Part shown: positions 1 to 7,893 of the stretch, in pieces
How the letters are laid out: each line of letters starts with the position of its first letter
How positions within the stretch are numbered: position 1 is the first letter of the stretch
NCBI RefSeq assembly: GCF_024734895.1
Contig: NZ_CP091430.1
Location: 7,069,501-7,133,500, forward strand
DNA: 64,000 nucleotides
Direction: 5' to 3'
Origin: Paenibacillus spongiae
GTDB lineage: Bacteria; Bacillota; Bacilli; Paenibacillales; Paenibacillaceae
Position numbers and translations under genes: made by a program
Notes under the pieces: generated by a model
What the model saw: the letters and a program-made list of their open reading frames with translations, nothing else
The model's database searches: none
Told to the model about the DNA's origin: nothing

Positions 1-640
1 GCAAGTCCCGTTGATCCCGTAAATCGTTCGCATGGTCGCCTAGCGCCTCAATCTTGCGGATTTCGGCATTAAGCGAGGCAATCGTATTCAACATCGTATT
101 GGCTTGCGTAGCTTTGACCTCAATATTCGTAGTCAGGTCGGCGTTTAAGTCTGTCAGCTGCTTGCTGATTTGATTGAAAGAGTCGGTAAGGGCTACAGCC
201 GTCTCGCGTACAATCTTACGTCCCGTCACGTTCTCCGGGTCCTTGCTCAAATCGGACCAAGCTTGATAGAACTTATCCATGACCGTGCGAATGCCGCTGT
301 CCGAAGGCTCGTTCACGATGGCCTCCAGCTTGCTTAACGTATCCGTCTGCACGGACCAGTTACCCACATATTTCGCTTGATTGCGGAACTGGTCGTCCAG
401 GAAGGCGGTGCGGATCCGTGAAATGGCCGTAAATTCAACGCCCGTGCCCAGCTGGCCTGGAGCAGTCGAACGGTTCATGCCGAATGCCTCGATCGGACGT
501 GAAGCCACCATGGTCACACGCTGACGCGAGTAGCCTTCCGTATTGGCATTGGCAATGTTATGCCCCACTGTATTAATAGCCGCTTGCTGTGTGAAAAGAC
601 TTCTCTTCGTCGTCTCCAGCGTATGAAACGTAGATCTCAT
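1..640 (-). CDS. flgK: Flagellar hook-associated protein 1 (FlgK), N-terminal part, runs off the left edge
   Basis: The visible part is about 213 N-terminal residues, starting at an ATG at 638-640. It forms the hook-filament junction of the flagellum and is exported by the flagellar type III system. The start carries the rod/hook-family signature (NTVGHNIANANTEGYSRQRV), then a long helical region with DPENVTGRKIVRET and LRDQRD, all typical of FlgK. The C-terminus lies outside the window. It is the last visible gene of the yvyF-flgM-flgN-flgK series and starts 15 bp after the flgN stop, so it is very probably cotranscribed. It should be late-class (sigma-D), read from the promoter before flgM. 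Confidence 0.95.
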   Translation of the reverse strand, partial: MRSTFHTLETTKRSLFTQQAAINTVGHNIANANTEGYSRQRVTMVASRPIEAFGMNRSTAPGQLGTGVEFTAISRIRTAFLDDQFRNQAKYVGNWSVQTDTLSKLEAIVNEPSDSGIRTVMDKFYQAWSDLSKDPENVTGRKIVRETAVALTDSFNQISKQLTDLNADLTTNIEVKATQANTMLNTIASLNAEIRKIEALGDHANDLRDQRDL

Positions 641-655
641 GCTGGCGTTCCCCCT

Positions 656-1156
656 CTATCCTCGTGTATCGAACAAACCGTTCCTGGAGTTACCGTAACC
701 TGGATTCTTCGGATGCTGATAGGTAATATCTTCGGTTGGATCCTCGACCATCAAATCGAGCGAATACTCAATGAACCGCAACGATTGGGTAATTAACTGC
801 TGGTTCAACTCATTCGTTCTTCTCAGTTCATCCAATAAGTCCGACAGCTGCTGCTGAAGCTCGAGGAGCCGCTTCTTATCCTGAGCGTTCGTTACGATTC
901 TTATGATATCCGTAATACTTCCGGCCCTCGTCCGGATAATGCCGAAGCTTAAGAAGTACTGATTGGCCTGTTGAATGCGCAGCTGCTCAAGCGCTTCCGC
1001 TTGTTGCATCTGCTGCCGTTCTTTCTTGGTTAGCGCATTGAGCTGCTCGACGTCATTGCTGATCAGAATCGGCTTCTTCTGGTTGGACGTTTCTAATAGC
1101 GCTTGATATATCTGCACTTGTTTCTCTAATGTTTCGACGATAGCAGCGCTGTTCAC
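656..1156 (-). CDS. flgN: FlgN family flagellar export chaperone (YvyG)
   Basis: A 166-residue, mostly helical protein with long charged heptad-rich stretches and no signal or membrane segment. Size, low complexity and position between flgM and flgK fit FlgN, the cytosolic chaperone for the hook-associated proteins FlgK and FlgL. The start is a GTG at 1154-1156 preceded by a good ribosome site (AAGGTGAGG). FlgN sequences diverge strongly, so the call rests on synteny with the B. subtilis yvyF-flgM-yvyG-flgK order as much as on sequence. Confidence 0.85.
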   Translation of the reverse strand: MNSAAIVETLEKQVQIYQALLETSNQKKPILISNDVEQLNALTKKERQQMQQAEALEQLRIQQANQYFLSFGIIRTRAGSITDIIRIVTNAQDKKRLLELQQQLSDLLDELRRTNELNQQLITQSLRFIEYSLDLMVEDPTEDITYQHPKNPGYGNSRNGLFDTRG

Positions 1157-1180
1157 GTATGCCTCACCTTCCGCAATCCC

Positions 1181-1444
1181 TTATTTCAAGAATGGCCATA
1201 CTTTCTCTGCAATCTTGCCGGCATCCACATGATAGGTACCGGTGCTGACCTCTTGCTTCAGCTCTTCAATCCGCTTCGTCCGCTCTGCATTGTTCACGCG
1301 GCTGTATGAGAGCATCTCCTGCGCTTCCGCCGAAATTTGCACTTCGTCGGTTTTACGTTTGCGTCCCATTTCGCCGGTTCGATGCTCATTGTGCTTCTGA
1401 TATGGGTTCACTGCGCCTATTCGCTGTGGTTCGTTTATTTTCAT
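1181..1444 (-). CDS. flgM: FlgM, anti-sigma factor of the flagellar sigma factor (sigma-D)
   Basis: An 87-residue protein with the FlgM pattern: a disordered polar N-terminus (MKINEPQRIGAVNPY), then a helical C-terminal half with DEVQISAEAQEM and RIEELKQEVSTGTYHVDAGKIAEKV, the part that binds sigma-28-type factors. It keeps late flagellar genes silent until the hook is finished. The ATG follows GGAGGG at normal distance. A consensus sigma-D promoter and an intrinsic terminator sit in the gap before it (1473-1528), so it starts its own transcription unit and is probably autoregulated. Confidence 0.93.
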   Translation of the reverse strand: MKINEPQRIGAVNPYQKHNEHRTGEMGRKRKTDEVQISAEAQEMLSYSRVNNAERTKRIEELKQEVSTGTYHVDAGKIAEKVWPFLK

Positions 1445-1472
1445 GTTTCATCCCTCCAACCTGTTGACGACA

Positions 1473-1508
1473 ATAAAAAACCGATAAACTCTTTAAGAGT
1501 ATTATCGG
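1473..1508 (-). terminator. Intrinsic terminator between yvyF and flgM
   Basis: On the minus strand CCGATAA and TTATCGG form a 7-bp stem that continues through ACTCTT/AAGAGT with one bulged T, followed by six T. It would stop transcripts coming from comF/yvyF. Its upstream arm is the -10 box of the flgM promoter. Confidence 0.85.
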
Positions 1509-1528
1509 CATAATCCATTCAAAATTTA
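1502..1528 (-). promoter_or_regulatory. Sigma-D promoter of flgM-flgN-flgK
   Basis: The minus strand reads TAAA (1525-1528), a 15-bp spacer, then GCCGATAA (1502-1509), matching the sigma-D consensus TAAA-N15-GCCGATAT at all but the last base. Transcription would start near 1495, about 50 bp before the flgM ATG. Confidence 0.88.
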
Positions 1529-1548
1529 TAGAAATTGTTACCGAACCG

Positions 1549-1965
1549 TCAATTTCGGTCTCTAAGACTATCCTTAATCCGATAGGAGGCCATTGATGAC
1601 GTAGGAGCGCTCTCCGATTCTTTGGAAAGCTTCCCTTTGTTCTTGTTCACATCCTGCAGCAGCCGCGCTCTGCAGTTGGCGCACATATTGTTCTCACGAA
1701 TCAGCGTTCCGCAGACCTCACATGGATATCCCAAATTCGGGGCGCCGATCAATGAAATCCGGCCTTCACGTATAAATTTCGTTATTTGCGGGACGGACAC
1801 CTCGGTCGCTTCGGACAGCTCGTGAATCGTGCTGCCTCTGTTTTTGCGCAGATAGTCCGCGCAAATCATATATTGCGCATCCACTTCCTTGATGCAAGCT
1901 GGACAAATCTCACGAAAGTTCTTGGCAAATAGTTTTCCGCATTTAGGACAATTGTCGAGTTCCAA
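1549..1965 (-). CDS. yvyF: YvyF-type flagellar operon protein (TIGR03826 family)
   Basis: A 138-residue protein with two Cys4 zinc-ribbon-like elements (CPKCGKLF...CPACIKE near the N-terminus; CEVCGTLI...CANCRARL near residues 83-100) around an HTH-like helical core (TIHELSEATEVSVPQITKFI). This is the layout of YvyF, encoded between comFC and flgM in B. subtilis. YvyF links the competence operon to flagellar genes; a role with FlgM has been proposed for the family but cannot be read from sequence. The start is a TTG at 1963-1965 behind a G-rich ribosome site. Confidence 0.85.
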   Translation of the reverse strand: MELDNCPKCGKLFAKNFREICPACIKEVDAQYMICADYLRKNRGSTIHELSEATEVSVPQITKFIREGRISLIGAPNLGYPCEVCGTLIRENNMCANCRARLLQDVNKNKGKLSKESESAPTSSMASYRIKDSLRDRN

Positions 1966-2130
1966 TGTCCTTGCCCCCCTTCAGGCAGCATATAGTTGCC
2001 CATATTCTATCAGTTATATCGACAAAATTCATCTTTTTTTTACTATTGAGAGGGAACGATTGAAGGGATGGAAGATTGAATGAAAGATAAAATGTATGAG
2101 TGAGTGAAGATAATAGAATGATGTGAACTT

Positions 2131-2275
2131 AAACCGCTGCGCAGGCAGAATGTTCTTCCGATCGCTGTTGTTCCCGAATATCTTTGAATCCCACGAGTAT
2201 GGTGGATATTCGGGAACAAAGGCGAACGCTATCGCTTCTCCAGAATCATTCTTCCCGCTCCACTCGCGTTCAGTT
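2131..2275. repeat. Dispersed imperfect-palindrome element, copy 1
   Basis: It contains a perfect 15-bp inverted repeat (TTGTTCCCGAATATC at 2168-2182 and its complement at 2205-2219), extended outward by weaker pairing. The flanks AGAATGTTC...TCCGATCGCTG and GAACAAAGGCGAACGCT...CAGAATCATTCTTCC recur almost unchanged at 21.1 kb. It resembles a MITE/REP-type non-coding repeat. Confidence 0.8.
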
Positions 2276-2296
2276 CCTTTCATTCAACAGGGGGAG

Positions 2297-2338
2297 GGAA
2301 TAAGGAATAAGGAATAAGGAATAAGGAATAAGGAATAA
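2297..2338. repeat. Heptanucleotide tandem repeat, six GGAATAA units
   Basis: Six uninterrupted copies of GGAATAA occupy 42 bp inside the comFC-yvyF gap. It lies about 330 bp from the yvyF start, so copy-number change would not alter a reading frame. Confidence 0.9.
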
Positions 2339-2480
2339 AGACCTAGAAACCTTCTGCGGTCACCGTAGTATCCTTGCGGCTCCATGGTAACTAGGAACGA
2401 TCATAGTGATTATTAAAATAGGTGCCGTTGCTGAAGCTTTCGCAAGTCGTATCACAAGGAAGCTTTTCCTCTTTCCTGCC

Positions 2481-3335
2481 TTATGAACGGGCAAGCGTCA
2501 GGACATAGATTTCCGTATGAATTCCAGGATAATCTCGCTGCATTGTATCAAGAATCGCCCTGGCACATGCATCAACGGTACTCCCCGTCGTGTAGATATC
2601 GTCAACGATCAGTAGGCGCAGCGCTCTGTTCATGATGACCGCTTCATCGTTAAGCAGACCGACCAGAGGCCGGAGCGCCGCTTCTTCGGCAGCAAATAAA
2701 TTGCGGGTGCTGCTTAGGCGCGCGCCACGCGTCTTATAGCTCTGCTTGTCACTGTGGCGGGTTCTTCGCAGCGCTCGTACAAGAGGGAGCTGGTTGCGCA
2801 CCGCCACGGCTGTAGCAAGCTGCTCCGCTTGGTTAAAGCCGCGCTCGAGAAGCCTCGCGTCGCTTAGGGGAACGGGTATGGCCGCATCGAAGCGGAAATT
2901 TGCTTGGCGCTGCGCCAGCTCCGAGTACATCCTGACGTATGCAGCATGCAGCATCTCGCCCAACAGCTGCCCCAGCGCCTCGTGACCCCGGTATTTATAG
3001 AGCGCGAGCCAGCCGCGGATCGCCTCGTCGTAGCTTACCGCGCTGCGGTTGCATACAAAGGCAGAGTCCAATCTGCGTTTGCAGTCTCCGCACGGGCCCG
3101 GTCGTCCGCAAACCCGACACGCAATACGGGTGATCCATGGAATCGAGGAGCGGCATTCCGGACATAAGCGTTGAAAAACGATGGAATCGTCGAGCCCTCC
3201 TTGTGCTTGACTGCGGCTCTCGCGATAGGTACGACTGCAGGTCAAGCATGCCGATGGAGTTGGCGCCAGCATCGAGATCGTGGCACGAAAGGCTCCCGGA
3301 ACGATATGTCGTACATAATGAAGAAGCGAACTCAT
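2481..3335 (-). CDS. comFC: ComFC/GntX-type phosphoribosyltransferase-family competence protein
   Basis: A 284-residue protein with an N-terminal cysteine cluster (CRVCGRPGPCGDC near residues 92-104) and a C-terminal type I phosphoribosyltransferase domain ending in the PRPP loop LLIVDDIYTTGST. ComFC is needed for full natural transformation in B. subtilis and its homologues, and acts with ComFA in taking in single-stranded DNA. The ATG at 3333-3335 lies 3 bp after the comFA stop and is preceded by AGGAGG, so the two are translationally linked. The comFB gene found between them in B. subtilis is absent. Confidence 0.92.
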   Translation of the reverse strand: MSSLLHYVRHIVPGAFRATISMLAPTPSACLTCSRTYRESRSQAQGGLDDSIVFQRLCPECRSSIPWITRIACRVCGRPGPCGDCKRRLDSAFVCNRSAVSYDEAIRGWLALYKYRGHEALGQLLGEMLHAAYVRMYSELAQRQANFRFDAAIPVPLSDARLLERGFNQAEQLATAVAVRNQLPLVRALRRTRHSDKQSYKTRGARLSSTRNLFAAEEAALRPLVGLLNDEAVIMNRALRLLIVDDIYTTGSTVDACARAILDTMQRDYPGIHTEIYVLTLARS

Positions 3336-3338
3336 GCT

Positions 3339-5630
3339 TCAAGGCCTCCTATTCTTCGCTGACGGCTGTGAAATGGCACCTGGATCTTGGAGCAGGTAGC
3401 CCTTCCGTTTGGCCAGCTTATTCATGCCCGTGATCTGTCTTATTGCCAGCTGCTGGGCGCGGTTGCGGGACGGGGCGAAAAAGTATACCTTCCCCGCCGG
3501 ATCATCCTTCGATCTTCCCGCGCGCCCGGCCATCTGAACGAGCGAAGCGTCATCGAACAGCCTTCCGTCGGCATCCATAATAAACACGTCGCTCCTGGGT
3601 ACCGTGACGCCCCGCTCCAGTATCGTTGTCGTCACCAAAAGTCTGATCTGGCAATCACGGAATCGATGCACCTTGTCTCCGCGCGCATCATCCTTGGACG
3701 ATGTGCCCTCGATCACGATACCGGGAAATTCCCGGCGCAGCTGACGGACGAACGGATCGATATGGCGAATCTGTTGAACGAAAACAAACAGCTGAGCACC
3801 TCTGTCGACGGAAGCTTGAATCGCCTTTACCAGCCGCTTGGGCAGTTTGTTCAAGTAAACAAGCTGCCTGACAGGCGGCAGCGGTATGTATATCGGAACA
3901 GGCAGCGGGTGCCGGTGAAACCGGACCGGCACCCGGACATGCGGAAGGCGGCCGCGCCTGGCTGCAGCCTGGAGCTCGGCCGGAGGTGTGGCCGATAACA
4001 GCACGGTGACTCCCTCCGGCTTGCACACTTTCGCTGCCGCATAATGCAGCAGGGGATCGCCGTGATAAGGAAAAGCATCCAATTCGTCAATCACCACAAG
4101 CTCGAATGCATGCTGGAAGCGAAAAAGCTGATGTGTCGTCGCGAGCGTAATGCCGCCGTTCTCCCATCGCTGCGGGCTGCCCCCGTACAGCGTCACGATT
4201 GTGGTCTGCGGGAAGGCGCGGCGCAGCCGCGGATCCAGCTCGAGTACGACATCGCGCCGAGGCGTAGCGATGAGCGCGTGTCCGCCCCGCTGCAAGCATG
4301 CCTCGACGAGCGGGAAGATCATCTCCGTCTTGCCGGCTCCGGTGACCGCCCATAATAGGAATGACCGCCGCGGTATGGCAGCGTATTCGGCAACGGCTGG
4401 AGATGCGGTGTTTGTGTGACGTGAGGTGGGTTCCTTCTGTACCGGCTTCTGCCGTGTGGAGGCGGAATATCTGGCTAACAGCCGAGTCATTGCCTGGATG
4501 AGCCGGGAGCTCTTCCATCGTTTCCATATCGGGCGTCCGCCCGCAGCTTCACCCGCTTCGATATACCGAAGCGCTTCTGCGGCCGCAGCCGCCTGTGCAG
4601 GGCTGAGCTTCCATGTCGCCAGCCTCGCTTCCATCGCCTGTGCGCCGAGGGTTGGCGGCGCGCCAACTGCCCGGGCGCCCTGCGCCGGAACTTGGCCCGG
4701 CGCTTGCGCAGCCGCTGGCGTGCCGAGGATGAGCAGCCCGCATTCGCGGCTGCGGCCCATGGCGAGGCACGCCTCGCAATAGGCGCACATGCGCCCGCAC
4801 GCTGCGCATGGCGTGCGGCGCATGTGCGCTTCGCCGCTGCCGCAGCGCAGGCAGCGGAGCCGCCCTTCGGGCGGCCGGGCGCCAGGCGCAGCCCGCATGC
4901 TGCGCAGCAGGCTGCGCGGCGCCCGCTGTGGCGCGAGCGCGCGCCCGAGGCGCAGCAGGCCGAGCAGCGCGGCCAGCTGGAGCGCGGGCGCCGCCGCGCG
5001 GAAGTCGGTAGCCGCAGAGGCTCCGTCTGCGACTTCGAGCAAGGCGAGCAGCTCGGCGGCAAGCAGCGCCCGTCCTCGCAGCTGCGCGGATAATCGGCAA
5101 GCATGCGCTGCCAATGCTTGTATATCCAGATCGGTCCGATCCGCTGCAGCAATAATTTGCAGCTCTCCCGCAGCGTGCGGATAACTCCCTTCCTTAGAAC
5201 GCACGCCAACATGACTCGGACTCCTCATCCCTCCGCGGCTGCTGCCCTCATCGGTTTGCAAGGCCTTCCTCATATGGTCTGTGAACGCAGCTGACGCAGA
5301 AGACTCGTCCCATTCCCTCAATGCACCGCCCGGCCACGCTTCGGCCAGACCAACCGCGATACCGAGCGGAATCGGCTCTGACCAGAACAGACATTTGCGC
5401 CCGGAATGCCCTTCTTCCCTTCGTCCATAATTCCTTTCCCAAGCCGAGCCACCGTCTCGTATTCCGATCCCTTCTAGAGTAGTCCCTCCAGACCAAGCAG
5501 CCGCCACCCGCTCTGCCGTCTCTTTGCAGCCCGAGTTCAGCCAATAGGCACAATCAAGCTCCGGAGCGATCGTCCAATGGACTTGAGCCATCCCGCGGTC
5601 CACAACTACATAAACATGCACCTTCATCAT
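3339..5630 (-). CDS. comFA: ComFA, ATP-dependent DNA translocase of the competence machinery, with a long N-terminal extension
   Basis: A 763-residue protein. The C-terminal third is a DEAD-like helicase: Walker A GAGKTE from residue 431, Walker B DELD near 515, SATPP near 545-549, and motif VI QMAGRAGRS near 699-707. ComFA is thought to pull the incoming DNA strand through ComEC at the membrane. A cysteine-rich zinc module (CLRCGSGEAHMRRTPC...CAYCEAC) lies near residues 259-290, as in the B. subtilis protein. B. subtilis ComFA is about 460 residues, so roughly 300 residues are extra; they are Ala/Arg-rich and encoded by very GC-rich DNA (4.5-5.1 kb). No K-box-like AT tract is obvious upstream. 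Confidence 0.92.
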   Translation of the reverse strand: MMKVHVYVVVDRGMAQVHWTIAPELDCAYWLNSGCKETAERVAAAWSGGTTLEGIGIRDGGSAWERNYGRREEGHSGRKCLFWSEPIPLGIAVGLAEAWPGGALREWDESSASAAFTDHMRKALQTDEGSSRGGMRSPSHVGVRSKEGSYPHAAGELQIIAAADRTDLDIQALAAHACRLSAQLRGRALLAAELLALLEVADGASAATDFRAAAPALQLAALLGLLRLGRALAPQRAPRSLLRSMRAAPGARPPEGRLRCLRCGSGEAHMRRTPCAACGRMCAYCEACLAMGRSRECGLLILGTPAAAQAPGQVPAQGARAVGAPPTLGAQAMEARLATWKLSPAQAAAAAEALRYIEAGEAAGGRPIWKRWKSSRLIQAMTRLLARYSASTRQKPVQKEPTSRHTNTASPAVAEYAAIPRRSFLLWAVTGAGKTEMIFPLVEACLQRGGHALIATPRRDVVLELDPRLRRAFPQTTIVTLYGGSPQRWENGGITLATTHQLFRFQHAFELVVIDELDAFPYHGDPLLHYAAAKVCKPEGVTVLLSATPPAELQAAARRGRLPHVRVPVRFHRHPLPVPIYIPLPPVRQLVYLNKLPKRLVKAIQASVDRGAQLFVFVQQIRHIDPFVRQLRREFPGIVIEGTSSKDDARGDKVHRFRDCQIRLLVTTTILERGVTVPRSDVFIMDADGRLFDDASLVQMAGRAGRSKDDPAGKVYFFAPSRNRAQQLAIRQITGMNKLAKRKGYLLQDPGAISQPSAKNRRP

Positions 5631-5721
5631 GCATCGCCTCCTTCGCGACCTTCCCTAAGCTCTCCGCAAACGCCGTACGCACAACATCCGATTTCATAAA
5701 CCGAAAGAATGTTCTCTCGCA

Positions 5722-5986
5722 TACCGCTGCTGTAACAGGTTCAATAGCCTTGTAACCACTTTCCCGCCTACGTCCTAGAATCCCATCATCAAATGAATTC
5801 CGGCTTCTCTCTCATACCGCTGCTGTACAGGTTCAATAACCTTGCAACCACTATCCCGCCTACGTCCTAGAATCCCATCTTCGAATGAATTCCGGCTTCT
5901 CTCTCATTCCGCTGCTGTACAGGTTCAATGACCTTGCAACCGCTAACCCGCCTATGTCCTAGAGTTCCATCTTCGAATGAATTCCA
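5722..5986. repeat. Tandem 92/93-bp repeat, three copies (last one partial)
   Basis: Units begin at 5722, 5815 and 5907 with CCGCTGCTGTACAGGTTCAA and include CCCGCCTACGTCCTAG and AATGAATTCC. Copies 1 and 2 differ by one inserted base and a few substitutions; copy 3 has drifted more and ends near 5986. No reading frame is kept open through all units. Confidence 0.9.
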
Positions 5987-6042
5987 GGGAACACAGACGA
6001 TTCCCCACTCGACTGCCCCGATATCGTTCATACGATATGGCA

Positions 6043-6092
6043 ACAAAAAAAGCACAGCGTTAGCTGCCCCCGGCAGCCGTACGCGTGTGCTT
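6043..6092 (-). terminator. Strong intrinsic terminator after the 6.2-kb gene
   Basis: On the minus strand AAGCACACGCGT pairs with ACGCTGTGCTT around an inner GGCTGCC/GGCAGC hairpin, followed by seven T. Confidence 0.9.
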
Positions 6093-6245
6093 CACTCGTC
6101 CGTATTCGATGACCTCATTATACATGGCCTCCGTCCCCGGTGCAATGTCTTGTTACTCCTTTTCATCACAATTGCCGCATCAATCCTCCAGACCGTCTAT
6201 TCCCCCTCCTTCGTCTCGCTCCTGCTGAACAACTGTGCCGCCCGC

Positions 6246-6962
6246 CTACAAGGGGAGCTTCGAGAGATCATTCGGGTCTCTTAAATCGACGAGAACCGCG
6301 TGGGCCGCCTCCGTTATAATCCCTTCCGCCTGCAACATCCACATGAGATGGGTCGGCTCCAAGGCATCCCCGCGCACTCCTTCCCGACCCTTTCCTATAA
6401 ATCGGGATGCAATGAACCTATTGCGAAAGCGTTGCCATTTTGAAGAGCGCTTCTGCACGGCAAACGTATCCAAACGAATCTCGCGATCCATATCCATCTC
6501 ATCAGCATCGCTTCCCGGCTCTCGATCCGCCATGAGCTTAGGGCGATAATTTAAGCCTTCATCTCCTCCGGATCCGCCCCAGCCCTCATCATCGCCGGCT
6601 CCGAAGCTCCCGGTATGAAAGCCGAATTCATGTACCCCGTAACCGATTCGTCCGGAGCTGCCGAAGGGCGTTCCCGTCGCGATGTTCACGTTCATTCCCC
6701 GGCGCACGAATAACCGCGCGATATCCATCGTCTCGTCATTGGAGCCGCGGTTGACGACCGTCACCTGCACCTCCTTGCCGGTCTGCATCGCATGCCTTCG
6801 CAGCGATCGCATATACCATTCCATCTGCTGCTGCTCGTTGCCTGCCAGAAGAACATAATGTTTCACTTTCCGCTCTTGCTTCGATGTATATCGGAACGCC
6901 GTATGCACAGCTATCGCAGCTAAGGCGTAACAACCGCAAACCCAGAGCAGGATTGGAATCAT
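6246..6962 (-). CDS. Membrane-anchored protein with a glycosyltransferase-like N-terminal fold, function unknown
   Basis: About 238 residues. I chose the ATG at 6960-6962 because AGGAGG lies 8 bp before it; the GTG three codons upstream is too close. An N-terminal hydrophobic helix (ILLWVCGCYALAAIAVHTAF) is followed by HYVLLAGNEQQQMEWYMRSLRR and VTVVNRGSNDETMDIARLF. The latter resembles the first strand-helix and nucleotide-binding turn (VxDxGSxDET) of GT-A family 2 glycosyltransferases, but the usual aspartate is an asparagine and the catalytic half is missing. The C-terminal half is Gly/Asp-rich, then basic. A degenerate, probably non-catalytic GT2 relative is my best reading. Confidence 0.6.
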   Translation of the reverse strand: MIPILLWVCGCYALAAIAVHTAFRYTSKQERKVKHYVLLAGNEQQQMEWYMRSLRRHAMQTGKEVQVTVVNRGSNDETMDIARLFVRRGMNVNIATGTPFGSSGRIGYGVHEFGFHTGSFGAGDDEGWGGSGGDEGLNYRPKLMADREPGSDADEMDMDREIRLDTFAVQKRSSKWQRFRNRFIASRFIGKGREGVRGDALEPTHLMWMLQAEGIITEAAHAVLVDLRDPNDLSKLPL

Positions 6963-7064
6963 GGCCGCCACCTCCTTTTTGTGACATGATATGCTGCGCT
7001 CCGCCTAGTGGTTCCAGACATTGACGGACAAGTCGCGGGAAACAGGCAACCGCCTTCCCGCAAA

Positions 7065-7094
7065 CTAAAAAAGGCCGGCATCGATCGCCAGCCC
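7065..7094 (-). terminator. Intrinsic terminator of the ECF sigma operon
   Basis: Minus strand GGCTGGC-GATCGAT-GCCGGCC followed by six T, 80 bp after the stop of the LiaI-like gene. Confidence 0.88.
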
Positions 7095-7176
7095 TTCCCT
7101 CGAAGCAAATAATCTCAAGTCTCTCTCTACGATAAGAAAACCAGTCCAGTCCGCACGGTACACGCTCGGCCAACTG

Positions 7177-7893
7177 TTAGTAAGCGGTAAACTTCCATTT
7201 TGCAGGCAGCTTGGCTTCGGACACCAGCGAGGCATTCAAGCTTTGCTGGACCTCCACGGCAGTGTCGGCAGGCAGCACGACCGTCAGCGTACAAGAAGAA
7301 CTGCTTTCGTTAAACAGCAATCGCTCCTCAATCGGCCGGCTCGCGGTTAGGTAGAGCGTGTCTCCCGCTTGATGGGTGCTGATCATCGTCATTCCTTCCG
7401 GCTGCTGCTCGTCCTTGCCGATCGTATACCGGCAAGCTCCGAATGCGTTGACTTCCGGACTCTTCATTTTGACGGGATCGATCAGCACTCGTCCATTCCA
7501 GTTGTGCTCCCCTTGCACGACGATTCGCCCTACTTCCGGGGGGATTGCAAGCTGTATCGGCTTGACCTCCGTCCGAACCTCGCGCGCCCCGATCGCGCTG
7601 CGCAATTCATCCACGATTCCCGTTGCGCTGGCGGTCGTGAACAGAAGGCTGCCCGCTCCTATAAGACCGATGAAAAACATGCTGAACAGATCATAACGGA
7701 GCACCGGGTGCTCACCCGGACTGCGCCACAGGTACACGAGGATCTCCAAGCCGACGAGCATGAAGAGGAGCGGCCACCACAGCAGACCCTGATCAAGCCA
7801 TTTCGATCCGTTGAACTGCGAAGTGACCAGCAGCACGCCCATGATCGTCAGCGCGATTCCCATCGACCATGTCCCTACTCGCCACTGCCTCAT
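7177..7893 (-). CDS. Membrane protein with an N-terminal LiaI/LiaF-like transmembrane domain
   Basis: 238 residues. The start is the ATG at 7891-7893: it overlaps the previous stop as ATGA and has AAAGGAGG nine bases upstream. Three to four N-terminal hydrophobic segments (WSMGIALTIMGVLLV, LLWWPLLFMLVGLEILVYLW, LFSMFFIGLIGAGSLLF) match the LiaI/LiaF-like region, where a WPL motif is typical. The remainder is an extracytoplasmic beta-rich domain (IQLAIPPEVGRIVVQGEHNW...) like the C-terminal domains of LiaF/VraT-type proteins. As the last gene of an ECF sigma/anti-sigma operon it may sense or respond to envelope stress; that role is inferred. Confidence 0.75.
   Translation of the reverse strand: MRQWRVGTWSMGIALTIMGVLLVTSQFNGSKWLDQGLLWWPLLFMLVGLEILVYLWRSPGEHPVLRYDLFSMFFIGLIGAGSLLFTTASATGIVDELRSAIGAREVRTEVKPIQLAIPPEVGRIVVQGEHNWNGRVLIDPVKMKSPEVNAFGACRYTIGKDEQQPEGMTMISTHQAGDTLYLTASRPIEERLLFNESSSSCTLTVVLPADTAVEVQQSLNASLVSEAKLPAKWKFTAY

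Larger units (their letters stand above)
1966..2480. other. Non-coding gap between comFC and yvyF
   Basis: This 515-bp gap has no convincing gene. It holds a full copy of a dispersed palindromic element (2131-2275) and a heptanucleotide tandem repeat (2297-2338), described separately. A clear terminator for comFC is not visible; there is only a weak GGAAGCTTTTCC hairpin near 2457-2468. Confidence 0.7.
5631..6245. other. Non-coding gap upstream of comFA
   Basis: About 615 bp without a supportable gene. It contains three tandem ~92-bp units (5722-5986) and the terminator of the next gene (6043-6092). Short open frames here are not supported by ribosome sites or conserved motifs. Confidence 0.7.

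Noticed and set aside
4487..5212. Ala/Arg-rich overlapping frames in the comFA N-terminal region
   Set aside because: They are shadow frames created by very high GC; only the comFA frame links to conserved helicase motifs.
5867..6055. Small protein of 62 residues over the third 92-bp unit and terminator
   Set aside because: No ribosome site, and the frame is not conserved in the other two units.
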